From NCBI GenBank assembly GCA_903895005.1, contig CAITSH010000188.1:1-16556 (forward strand): a DNA stretch of 16,556 nucleotides. The letters are read 5' to 3'. Under the pieces are notes generated by a model. The model ran no database searches, was not told the origin of the DNA, and saw only the letters and a list, made by a program, of their open reading frames with translations. A program made the translations under genes and the position numbers. Source of the DNA: an uncultured Pseudomonadota bacterium. GTDB lineage: Bacteria; Pseudomonadota; Gammaproteobacteria; Burkholderiales; SG8-39. Of the stretch, positions 1 to 6,688 are shown piece by piece (positions within the stretch are counted from its first letter, which is position 1; every line of letters begins with the position of its first letter).

Positions 1-1409
1 CTGACCTCGTCCTTTGGGGACCATCCTGCGCCGCTGATTTCAAGGAAGGTGGCGATGCCGATGCCGCGCAGCATGCCTTTCGCCGCCGATGCCTTGCGGC
101 GCGCGGCAAAGCCGTCCCAGTCCCCGAGTTTGAGCGCCTTGTCCATGACCGCCGCAAATTCACCGCAGTCATAGACGGTGCCATTCGCGGTTTTGTAGGG
201 CATGGATTCGGGCGCGACCATGTTGCGGCGGCGCAGTGCGATCGGGTCGAAGCGGTGTTCGTGCGCCGCTTTGTCGACGAGCATCTCGATGGCGCATGCG
301 ATGTCGGGGCGTCCCGCGCCGCGATAAGACGAGACCTGCGCTGCGTTTGAGTAGGCGACGCGGCAATGGCCGTAGAGCGCCGGTACGCGGTAGATACCCC
401 CCATGGTGATACACAGGCTGCGGCTGCCTATCATGGTGCCGAACGGCGTTGCGTAGGCGCCGATATCGGCCCGATGGTCCCAGCGCATGGCAAGAAAGTT
501 GCCATCCGCATCAAGGGCGAGTTCTCCGGTCAGTGACAGCGAACGGCCGTGGTTTTCGGACAGGAACAGTTCCGAACGCAAGGCCACCCACTTGACCGGG
601 CGCTTGAGCAGTTTTGCCGCCAGCATCACGGCGATATGTTCCGGATACACATGGCTGCGCAGGCCGAAACTGCCGCCGACATCGCCGGTGAGTACGCGGA
701 TACCCGATTCGGGCACGCCGGTCACCTGCGCGATATGGCTGCGCATCCCGGTCATGCCCTGGCTTGGCGTGTGCACCGTGACCGCATCACCCTTCCATTC
801 GGCGAGAAAGGCGCGCAATTCCATCGGGGCGCCGGCGATGCGCTGGCTTTCGAAGGTGACCTTGCTGCGCAGGCTGGCGCGCGCGAACGCCGCATCGACC
901 GCCGCCGCGTCGCCCGACTCGAATTCGAAGGCGATGTTGCCCGGGGCTTCGGCATGGATCTGCGGGGCGTCGGAACGGGTCGCTGCCGCAAAGCCGATGG
1001 CTGCCGGGAGATCTTCGTAGTCGATCACGATGGCCTCGGCGGCATCCTGCGCCAGGGCAACACTGTCCGCCACCACAAGCGCGACCGGCTGGCCGACAAA
1101 ATGCACCCGTCCTGATGCGAGGGCGGGCCAGAAGGGCTTTTTTATTTTTTGACCGCCCTTGCCGTCAAAAGGTACTCCGCCGGGCATCGATTTCCAGCCT
1201 GCGGCATCGAGATCCGCTGCGGTTATTACGCTGTGCACACCCGGCATGGCAAGCGCCTGCGCGGCGTCAACGGACGCGATTACCGCATGCGGACGATCCG
1301 AGCGCAGCACCACGGCGTAAAGCTGGCCGGGCAGGTTGGTATCGGCGGTGTAATGTCCGCTGCCCGTGAGCAGGCGCGCGTCTTCGCGGCGTAGCGTGGT
1401 TGGGTTCAT
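1..1409 (-). CDS. Xanthine dehydrogenase / aerobic CO dehydrogenase-type molybdopterin-binding large subunit (form II CoxL-like), partial
   Basis: This is the catalytic large subunit of a molybdenum hydroxylase, a family that oxidises purines, aldehydes, CO or related small molecules with a Mo-molybdopterin cofactor and passes electrons to FeS and FAD subunits. The frame is open from ATG 1409 to the window edge: 469 codons of a family that usually has about 750-800. An in-frame TGA nine bases upstream fixes ATG 1409 as the earliest start; no good Shine-Dalgarno is visible. The protein opens with LRREDARLLTGSGHYTAD, typical of the family N-terminus. The cofactor-binding glycine motif GGSFGLR is at residues 245-251. 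The loop that reads YRCSFR in true CO dehydrogenases reads YRGAGRPD here (from residue 362), which marks form II, whose substrates are mostly unknown. An A/T-rich stretch at 1139-1150 looks like a slip site, but the frame stays open through it. The medium and small subunits are not in the window; they may lie beyond position 1. Confidence 0.88.
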   Translation of the reverse strand, partial: MNPTTLRREDARLLTGSGHYTADTNLPGQLYAVVLRSDRPHAVIASVDAAQALAMPGVHSVITAADLDAAGWKSMPGGVPFDGKGGQKIKKPFWPALASGRVHFVGQPVALVVADSVALAQDAAEAIVIDYEDLPAAIGFAAATRSDAPQIHAEAPGNIAFEFESGDAAAVDAAFARASLRSKVTFESQRIAGAPMELRAFLAEWKGDAVTVHTPSQGMTGMRSHIAQVTGVPESGIRVLTGDVGGSFGLRSHVYPEHIAVMLAAKLLKRPVKWVALRSELFLSENHGRSLSLTGELALDADGNFLAMRWDHRADIGAYATPFGTMIGSRSLCITMGGIYRVPALYGHCRVAYSNAAQVSSYRGAGRPDIACAIEMLVDKAAHEHRFDPIALRRRNMVAPESMPYKTANGTVYDCGEFAAVMDKALKLGDWDGFAARRKASAAKGMLRGIGIATFLEISGAGWSPKDEV

Positions 1410-1824
1410 GTCATTTCAGTAGATGGAAGGATTGGAATCGCAAAGGGCTAGGGAAAGGATGTGGCGGCGGATAATTGGGTTAGTTGAAAGCCTGAGCATC
1501 ATTTTAACGGGAAAGGCGGGAAACGCAGCCCGGCCTGGGTTGGGGGGCAGTTTCGCGCCAGCCGCCCGACGCTGTCGCATCTTCGCGTATGAAGTATCAA
1601 TAAGGTCGACACCGTCAGTAGGTCAAATGGGCTATTGAGTTTGGCCGGGCTTGGGGCTTCAATCAATACACTCACCAAAAAAGCGTCTCGTAACATTCGT
1701 TTCAGTAGTTTTTCAATGCTTTCCCGCTGCAATCATTTTCGCGGCACGTAGTTGCGGCGACCGCCTTCCGGAGTAGTTCACATGCAAAAGAGCGGGGCGA
1801 GCGCGCCATGCTGTAGATCCGGTC
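1410..1824. other. Intergenic region between divergent coxL-like and histidine kinase genes
   Basis: This 415-base stretch separates divergent genes and is visibly richer in A/T than the coding DNA around it. It should hold the promoters of both genes, but I cannot point to a convincing -35/-10 pair on either strand. A nine-base direct repeat, TTTCAGTAG, occurs at 1414-1422 and 1700-1708 and may be chance. Reading frames that cross the region have poor, arginine/serine/proline-rich translations and weak starts, so I see no gene here. Confidence 0.6.
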
Positions 1825-2736
1825 ATGTCGGAGAAGGCTCCGGTTTTGGCGATATGGCCTGCATTACGATTGCCAGCGTTGTCTTTGTCTAAGCCAAGCC
1901 GAGAGCTGGTTGCTGCAGCGTCCGAGCCGGTATCGGTAGATGAATCCGTGGACTCCCGGGCAGGCACGGCCTGCCATGCATGGCCGTTGCAGGAGCACGA
2001 CCAACCCGACATCCTGGCGGCGTTGCGCGAGCTGGAGATGTTCAGCCAGTCGCTTTCGCACGACCTGCGTGCGCCGCTGCGGGCCATTCGCGGTTACGCC
2101 GCGATCCTGGTCAATGAGCACGGCGCGACGCTGCCCATCGAGGCGCGTGAACTGGTGGTTCGCATGGCCGCCGCCGCGGGTCGTGTCGACGCGCTCGCCG
2201 AGGGCCTGATGGCCCTGGCGAAATCCGGGCGCGCGGCGTTACGCCGCGGGGAGGCCCGCCTCTCCGAGATCGCCGACGTGATCGTCGCAGAGCTTCGCGA
2301 TGTCGAGCCGGCCCGAGAGGTCGTGACTGAAATCGAGCCGGGGATGCTTGCCATCGCCGATGCCGTGCTGGTCGGCGACGTCTTGCAGAACCTGCTTGGC
2401 AACGCCTGGAAATTCACATCCAAAAAAAGCCGCGCACGCATCACCTTTCGTCGCTGTGCTCTTGAACCGGAGCGCGTTTACGCGGTGTCCGACGATGGCG
2501 TCGGGTTTGACAAGATCTTTGCCGATCGCTTGTTCCGCTCGTTTGAGCGCCTGCATTCCCCTTCGGAATTTGCCGGGACCGGACTTGGTCTGGCGACCGC
2601 AAAGCGCATCATTGAAATTCATAATGGCCGGATCTGGGCGGAGGCGCGGGTCGGCGAGGGCGCCACCTTTTACTTTACGCTTGGCGAGACCAGCGACGAG
2701 GCCATCGTGGCCCGGGAACAGACCAACGGTTTCTGA
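1825..2736 (+). CDS. Soluble sensor histidine kinase (HisKA + HATPase_c) without a recognisable sensor domain
   Basis: This is a 303-residue two-component histidine kinase. The phosphoacceptor H-box, SQSLSHDLRAPLRAI, lies at 74-88 with His79. The N-box is around LLGNAWKF at 190-197 with Asn193, the DDGVGFD nucleotide-binding motif is at 223-229, an F-box-like LFRSFERLH follows at 236-244, and the GTGLGLA glycine lid is at 251-257. All residues needed for autophosphorylation are present. The HDLRAPLRAI and ERLH..EF.GTGLGL style resembles kinases that usually sit behind PAS or phytochrome modules. Here only about 65 residues precede the kinase core, with no TM segment and no visible PAS or GAF fold. 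ATG 1825 is the first start after an in-frame TAG at 1774, so the short N-terminus is not a start-choice artefact, though its Shine-Dalgarno is weak. The likely partner is the response regulator 261 bases downstream; that pairing is inferred from position. Confidence 0.88.
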   Translation: MSEKAPVLAIWPALRLPALSLSKPSRELVAAASEPVSVDESVDSRAGTACHAWPLQEHDQPDILAALRELEMFSQSLSHDLRAPLRAIRGYAAILVNEHGATLPIEARELVVRMAAAAGRVDALAEGLMALAKSGRAALRRGEARLSEIADVIVAELRDVEPAREVVTEIEPGMLAIADAVLVGDVLQNLLGNAWKFTSKKSRARITFRRCALEPERVYAVSDDGVGFDKIFADRLFRSFERLHSPSEFAGTGLGLATAKRIIEIHNGRIWAEARVGEGATFYFTLGETSDEAIVAREQTNGF

Positions 2737-2775
2737 GGCGACCGCCCGATTCGGGTTCGGCTTGTCGACAATGAA

Positions 2776-2811
2776 ACGGACGACTAGGCCAAAAGGCATA
2801 GTGCCGTCCGT
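2776..2811. other. Imperfect 13-bp stem-loop after the histidine kinase gene
   Basis: Reading inward, ACGGAC pairs with GTCCGT, ACTA with TAGT and GCC with GGC, around an AAAA loop. One 1x3 internal loop and one single mismatch interrupt the stem. It begins 40 bases after the kinase stop codon. No U-run follows, so it is not a classic intrinsic terminator on the plus strand. It could be a processing or attenuation element, or a DNA operator. Confidence 0.5.
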
Positions 2812-2830
2812 CGAAGAGCAAGTTATGCTT

Positions 2831-2856
2831 AAGTATCCTTTTTCCGCCAGATACTT
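2831..2856. other. Inverted repeat AAGTATC-N12-GATACTT upstream of the response regulator
   Basis: The seven-base arms AAGTATC (2831-2837) and GATACTT (2850-2856) are perfectly complementary across a 12-base spacer. The element lies about 140 bases before the regulator start in locally A/T-rich DNA. Length and symmetry fit either a regulator-binding dyad or a small hairpin. Function is unproven. Confidence 0.4.
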
Positions 2857-2997
2857 GTTGATCACAATGACGACGTGCCGCGCGGCTTTTCAAGCTCTTT
2901 CCTGTGCCCCCCGCTACCGGGTGACGTGGCGCGCGGGTCGGCCTTTCGGTATATCCGCCGCCAGGCCGCGTTGCGCGTCAAACGGGATGGCCGCGCA

Positions 2998-3687
2998 ATG
3001 AAAATCCTTGTCGTCGATGATCACCCGCTCATTCGCGAGGCGCTCAAAGGCGTGCTGCGCGATCTTGACCCCAGGATCGATCTTATCGAGGCCGAATCGG
3101 TGCAGGAGGCCTTGTCGGTGGTCGCCTTGCATACTGATTTGCGCCTGATGTTGCTTGACCTCAACCTGCCGGGCGAAAGCGGACTGGACGCGTTGCCGCA
3201 GCTTCGCGAAAGCCATCCGCAACTGCCGGTCGTCGTGCTGTCGGCGTCAGAGCAGCCGGGCATCGTCACCCGCGCCATCGATGCAGGCGCGATGGGTTTC
3301 ATTCCCAAGACGTCCTCGCGCGACCTACTGGTGAGCTCCCTGCGACGCGTCATCAGTGGCGGGGTCTACCTTCCTGATGAGGCCTTGCTCGAGCAGGGAG
3401 ATTCGGCAACCGGCGGCACGCTGTTGAACACCGATGGGCGGGCCCCTGGACTCCAGGATATCGGCCTGTCGGAGCGCCAGGGCCAGGTCCTCGCGCTGCT
3501 GGTGCAGGGCAAGCCAAACAAGATGATCGGCCGCGAACTCAACCTGGCCGAGGGCACCGTCAAGATACATGTGGCGGCGATCCTGAAAACGCTCAAGGTT
3601 TCCAACCGTACACAGGCGGTATTTGCCGTGAGTACGCTCGGGTTGAGACTGCCCCAGCTTGCCCCGGACGCGCTCTCCGTGCACTAG
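2998..3687 (+). CDS. NarL/FixJ-family response regulator (receiver + LuxR-type HTH)
   Basis: This is a 229-residue DNA-binding response regulator. The receiver (about 1-120) opens with KILVVDDHPLIREAL, giving the acidic pair Asp7/Asp8. The phosphoacceptor is Asp54 in LMLLDLNLPG, the switch Ser is in VLSAS (82) and the conserved Lys is in IPK (104). A C-terminal LuxR-type helix-turn-helix runs from about 156 to 212: GLSERQGQVLALLVQG, then the recognition segment LNLAEGTVKIHV. An open frame extends upstream to 2875, but the family N-terminus begins exactly at ATG 2998, so I use that. The gene is likely phosphorylated by the kinase at 1825-2736 or by the hybrid kinase at 6689-8527. It heads a tight same-strand run: the radical SAM gene starts 14 bases after its stop, so it probably controls its own operon. 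Confidence 0.9.
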   Translation: MKILVVDDHPLIREALKGVLRDLDPRIDLIEAESVQEALSVVALHTDLRLMLLDLNLPGESGLDALPQLRESHPQLPVVVLSASEQPGIVTRAIDAGAMGFIPKTSSRDLLVSSLRRVISGGVYLPDEALLEQGDSATGGTLLNTDGRAPGLQDIGLSERQGQVLALLVQGKPNKMIGRELNLAEGTVKIHVAAILKTLKVSNRTQAVFAVSTLGLRLPQLAPDALSVH

Positions 3688-3701
3688 CGGGGCGGACCGT
3701 C

Positions 3702-5396
3702 ATGCAGGAGCAGCCGGTTAGCCGAAACGCCAATAGTCCGGATGCCAGAAAAATGAAAATCGGCATCATCTCGGTTTTTACCGATTACCACCGCCGCGGC
3801 GCCCACCATCGCGGTGTCCTGCAGCCACAGATCGGCCCGCTGATTGCAGCGCTGCTGCCCGGAGACGCCGACATCCATGTCGTCAACGACGCCTGGGATG
3901 ACCCGGACTGGACCCGCCGCTACGACCTGTTGTTCGTCTCCTGCCTACACTCCGATTTTGACCGTGCTCGGCAGATTTCACACTACTGGCGCCGGCGCGG
4001 CGCGAAGACAGTACTCGGTGGCACCATGGCGAGCACGCATGCGTCACTGTGCGCGCCCTACTTTGACGCCATTGCGGTTGGAGATCCCGAGGCGCTGGTC
4101 GCTGAAATCGTCGCCGATTTTGAAGCGGGCCGCCTTCAAAGCCGCTATGTCGCCACCCCTTTTGACGCGCGCCGGGTGCCGCATCCCAGGCTCGACCTGG
4201 CCGCACACCAGCAGGTGTTGCCCCTTGCCATCGAGGCGACGCGCGGCTGCCCCTTCACCTGTGAGTTTTGCGCGCTCACCGGCATAGGCACACGGTTTCA
4301 CACCCGGCCGGCTCAGGATATCGCCGCGGAACTTGCCGCCGGGCAGCGCCTGCTCGCCGGCATCGCTTCCTGGCTGCACCGGAGGATCGCAATTTTTTAT
4401 GACAACAACCTGGGCGGCAACCCATCCCACATGCGCGCGGTGTGCGAGGAAATCGCGCCGCTCGGGATTCGCTGGGGCGCCTGCGTCACCTTTAATGTCA
4501 TTCGCGACGAACAGAACGTCAGGGCACTGGCGCGCGGGGGCTGCCGCTGCGTGTTTGTCGGGCTCGAGAGCTTCAACGGCGAGACGATCCACGAAATGGG
4601 TAAGCACCAGAACATTCTGTCCGAGACCGAGGCGGCGATCAGGTTGTGCCACGACAACGGCATCCTTGTCATGGCCGGGCTGATGCTGAGTCCTTCCAAC
4701 GACAGCCTTGAGTACATCGAGGCGGTGCCGCGACACCTGCGTGCCGTGGGCCTGCATGTGCCCACCTACATCTGTTTCGAGACGCCTTTCCCCGGCACGC
4801 CGCACTTTCAGCGCCTTGCTGCCGCCGGCGATGGTGCGCTGATGCCCAACACCCTGTTGCGCGACCTCAACGGCTACACGCTCGCCGTGCCGCCGCGCTT
4901 CGGGACGCCCGCGCAGTTCATCGAGGCTTTCCGGTACACCACCGAAAAAGTTTATTCACGCCGGTCGCGCCTGTTGAAATTTTTCTCGGACCTACCGCGA
5001 CTTGCCTTGCGCGGCCGCGCCGCGCCCCTGCTGTTCAATTTTTATGAACTGCTCTTTGCCGACGGCCGGCTCAACGCGGCGCGCAACTTCATCGCCGGCA
5101 TCGATATTGAGCCTCCCGAAACGCATGCGATCCCGTTTACGGACGCGGATTTTGACTCTGCGAAGCACCGCGCGTTCATCACCGAGCCATGGCGTGTGAG
5201 TGATGAGAACGGCCGCGTTCTGCCGATGTGGCGCGCCTCAACCACGCTGTACCGCGCCAAAGGCAGGGTGAACAATGTGGCGCCGCAGGCTGCGACCCCG
5301 GCGAGCCACGCCCCTTCCCCTGTATCGCATGCAACCTCCCGAGGTCCGGCTGTAGCGCCGCTGGCGCTTGCCGGCGACGGCTTCGCGGGGCGGTGA
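3702..5396 (+). CDS. B12-binding-domain radical SAM protein
   Basis: This 564-residue protein has the architecture of cobalamin-binding radical SAM enzymes, which use a 4Fe-4S cluster and S-adenosylmethionine for radical methylations, cyclisations or rearrangements. Residues ~18-145 look like the Rossmann-type B12 domain (start KIGIISV, later KTVLGGTMAS); no base-on DxHxxG motif is visible. The radical SAM core starts near 175 with ATRGCPFTCEFC, the CX3CX2C cluster ligands being Cys183, Cys187 and Cys190. The core continues through FYDNNLGG and the GLES and ETPFPGTP segments. After about 400 comes a helical region, and the last ~35 residues are Ala/Pro/Ser-rich low complexity. The substrate cannot be told from sequence. 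Met18 (3753) is an alternative start immediately before the fold. The gene sits 14 bases after the regulator and 41 before the hydrolase, so product and hydrolase may act on the same molecule. Confidence 0.85.
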   Translation: MQEQPVSRNANSPDARKMKIGIISVFTDYHRRGAHHRGVLQPQIGPLIAALLPGDADIHVVNDAWDDPDWTRRYDLLFVSCLHSDFDRARQISHYWRRRGAKTVLGGTMASTHASLCAPYFDAIAVGDPEALVAEIVADFEAGRLQSRYVATPFDARRVPHPRLDLAAHQQVLPLAIEATRGCPFTCEFCALTGIGTRFHTRPAQDIAAELAAGQRLLAGIASWLHRRIAIFYDNNLGGNPSHMRAVCEEIAPLGIRWGACVTFNVIRDEQNVRALARGGCRCVFVGLESFNGETIHEMGKHQNILSETEAAIRLCHDNGILVMAGLMLSPSNDSLEYIEAVPRHLRAVGLHVPTYICFETPFPGTPHFQRLAAAGDGALMPNTLLRDLNGYTLAVPPRFGTPAQFIEAFRYTTEKVYSRRSRLLKFFSDLPRLALRGRAAPLLFNFYELLFADGRLNAARNFIAGIDIEPPETHAIPFTDADFDSAKHRAFITEPWRVSDENGRVLPMWRASTTLYRAKGRVNNVAPQAATPASHAPSPVSHATSRGPAVAPLALAGDGFAGR

Positions 5397-5437
5397 AGCC
5401 CTAGGGGCTGCGATTTTCGCCGGCGACGACCCACAGC
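5397..5437 (+). other. Short intercistronic stem-loop between radical SAM and hydrolase genes
   Basis: AGCCC-TAG-GGGCT forms a five-base stem directly after the radical SAM stop codon, followed by GCGA-TTT-TCGC, a second small stem. Both are too short to call a terminator. They may only stabilise or punctuate the operon mRNA. Confidence 0.25.
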
Positions 5438-6661
5438 ATGGCCCCCCGGGATCCCTTGTTTGCCGTGCGTCGGACTGCGAAAAATCTGCAGTACGCCGCG
5501 GACGTGGCCGTGTTCGCCGAGCTGAACGCCAGGACGCCCAGATCGGCCAAACCCATCCATATCGTGTTTGTCCATGGCGGACTGTCCTGTTGCTTTGACG
5601 CGTTTGTCGATCTTTTCCCGCGCATCAGAACGAGCCTGGTTGAAACAGGCGTCGCTGTGCAGATGGTCAGCATGCTGCGGTTTGAGCACGACACCTACCA
5701 GCCCATTCGCAACAATGCCGAGCGCTTGTGCGCGCTGGTGATGCAAAAACTTGCACCTGAGGACGGTGGTGAATGCCCTGATCTTCTGTTCATCGCCCAT
5801 TCGCGCGGCGGACTGGTCGCGCGCCTAGCATCCGACCTGCTGATAGACCGCGCCAACTGGAGCAAGGAACGGCTGGAAGTGTTCACGTACGGCAGCCCGC
5901 ACCGTGGTACGCCGTTTTTTGAGAGCGAAGTCACCTTCATGGTCGACCGGTTAATCCGCTGGGGCGGGATCGCAGCGTTCGGCCTGTCGCGTTTTATCCA
6001 CGACCTGCGTCGCCGCGGCGTCGGTCCCACAATGCGGCGCAACGTGTTTGCCTGGTTGCGCCCAGGGATGCTGATGGGCATGGGCGCCGGTTCTTCGACG
6101 CTTGCGCTGCGGCGCATGATTTTCGGGCGCATCGGACCGGGCCGCGCAACGGTGCGCGGGCAGGGGCCCAGCATTCTGAGCTGGCCGCCCGGCATTGAGG
6201 ATGTACGAGAGACCTCGGATTTTTTCCAGCAGATTGCGCCGCAACCGCGCTGCGCGCGCTTCTGGACCTTTGGCAGTGCCTATGATTTGCGCCAGAATCC
6301 GCAGAAGCTTGATGTAGCATCGCGCTATGTTCTACGACTGGTACAAAAAGCCTTCGTGCTGCTCTCCGATCCGGATGAGCCTGCGCGCGTGCCCTTACTC
6401 CCGGCTTCAGCCTCAGTCTCACCGTCTCGTTGGCGCAGCAACCGTGCGTCGCCACAGACCGAAAGCAACGATCTCGTGGTGTCCATCGATTCAGCCACCG
6501 CGATCGGGCGCGGCTTTCGAGTCGAGGAAAACCTCTGGCATTGCGGTTACTTCAAGGGCTCGCCCGGCGAAAAGCTCGCACGCTACCTTGAGCAGGCGAT
6601 GTTGTTTGCCCAGGGCGGTCACAGCCTGTCGCACCGCCCGGTATTTGACGAGCTCGCCTGA
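5438..6661 (+). CDS. Alpha/beta-hydrolase, lipase/esterase-like
   Basis: This is a 407-residue putative serine hydrolase. The oxyanion region is HIVFVHGG (41-48). The nucleophile elbow is AHSRGG with Ser122, a variant of GxSxG in which Ala replaces the first Gly. FTYGSPHRGTPFF follows, as in lipases and PGAP1-like esterases. Likely remaining triad members are Asp345 or Asp351 (in DLVVSID) and His368 (LWHCGYF), near the C-terminus where expected. The middle (about 165-260) is Arg-rich and could be a lid or insertion. No signal peptide is evident, so it probably acts in the cytoplasm. Shine-Dalgarno support for ATG 5438 is poor. It lies between the B12 radical SAM gene and a hybrid kinase whose start is within a few bases of its stop, implying translational coupling. 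The natural ester substrate is unknown. Confidence 0.75.
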   Translation: MAPRDPLFAVRRTAKNLQYAADVAVFAELNARTPRSAKPIHIVFVHGGLSCCFDAFVDLFPRIRTSLVETGVAVQMVSMLRFEHDTYQPIRNNAERLCALVMQKLAPEDGGECPDLLFIAHSRGGLVARLASDLLIDRANWSKERLEVFTYGSPHRGTPFFESEVTFMVDRLIRWGGIAAFGLSRFIHDLRRRGVGPTMRRNVFAWLRPGMLMGMGAGSSTLALRRMIFGRIGPGRATVRGQGPSILSWPPGIEDVRETSDFFQQIAPQPRCARFWTFGSAYDLRQNPQKLDVASRYVLRLVQKAFVLLSDPDEPARVPLLPASASVSPSRWRSNRASPQTESNDLVVSIDSATAIGRGFRVEENLWHCGYFKGSPGEKLARYLEQAMLFAQGGHSLSHRPVFDELA

Positions 6662-6688
6662 GCGGTGCTTGAGGTGAGTGCTGCCGAG

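Noticed and set aside
487..1115. Two long plus-strand open frames (177 and 188 codons)
   Set aside because: They lie antisense to the molybdenum hydroxylase gene, whose translation carries clear family motifs; their own translations are Arg/Ala/Ser-rich without motifs.
1130..1155. Possible frameshift in the coxL-like gene at the A/T-rich tract
   Set aside because: Reading the minus strand codon by codon, the frame stays open through the tract (…GGT CAA AAA ATA AAA AAG CCC…) and family-like sequence continues on both sides.
1499..1732. Minus-strand 77-codon open frame in the first intergenic region
   Set aside because: It needs a TTG start with no Shine-Dalgarno, and the translation has no recognisable domain or coding-like composition.
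2875..2997. N-terminal extension of the response regulator
   Set aside because: The receiver domain begins exactly at Met 2998 (KILVVDDHP); the upstream 41 codons are basic and unlike any receiver N-terminus.
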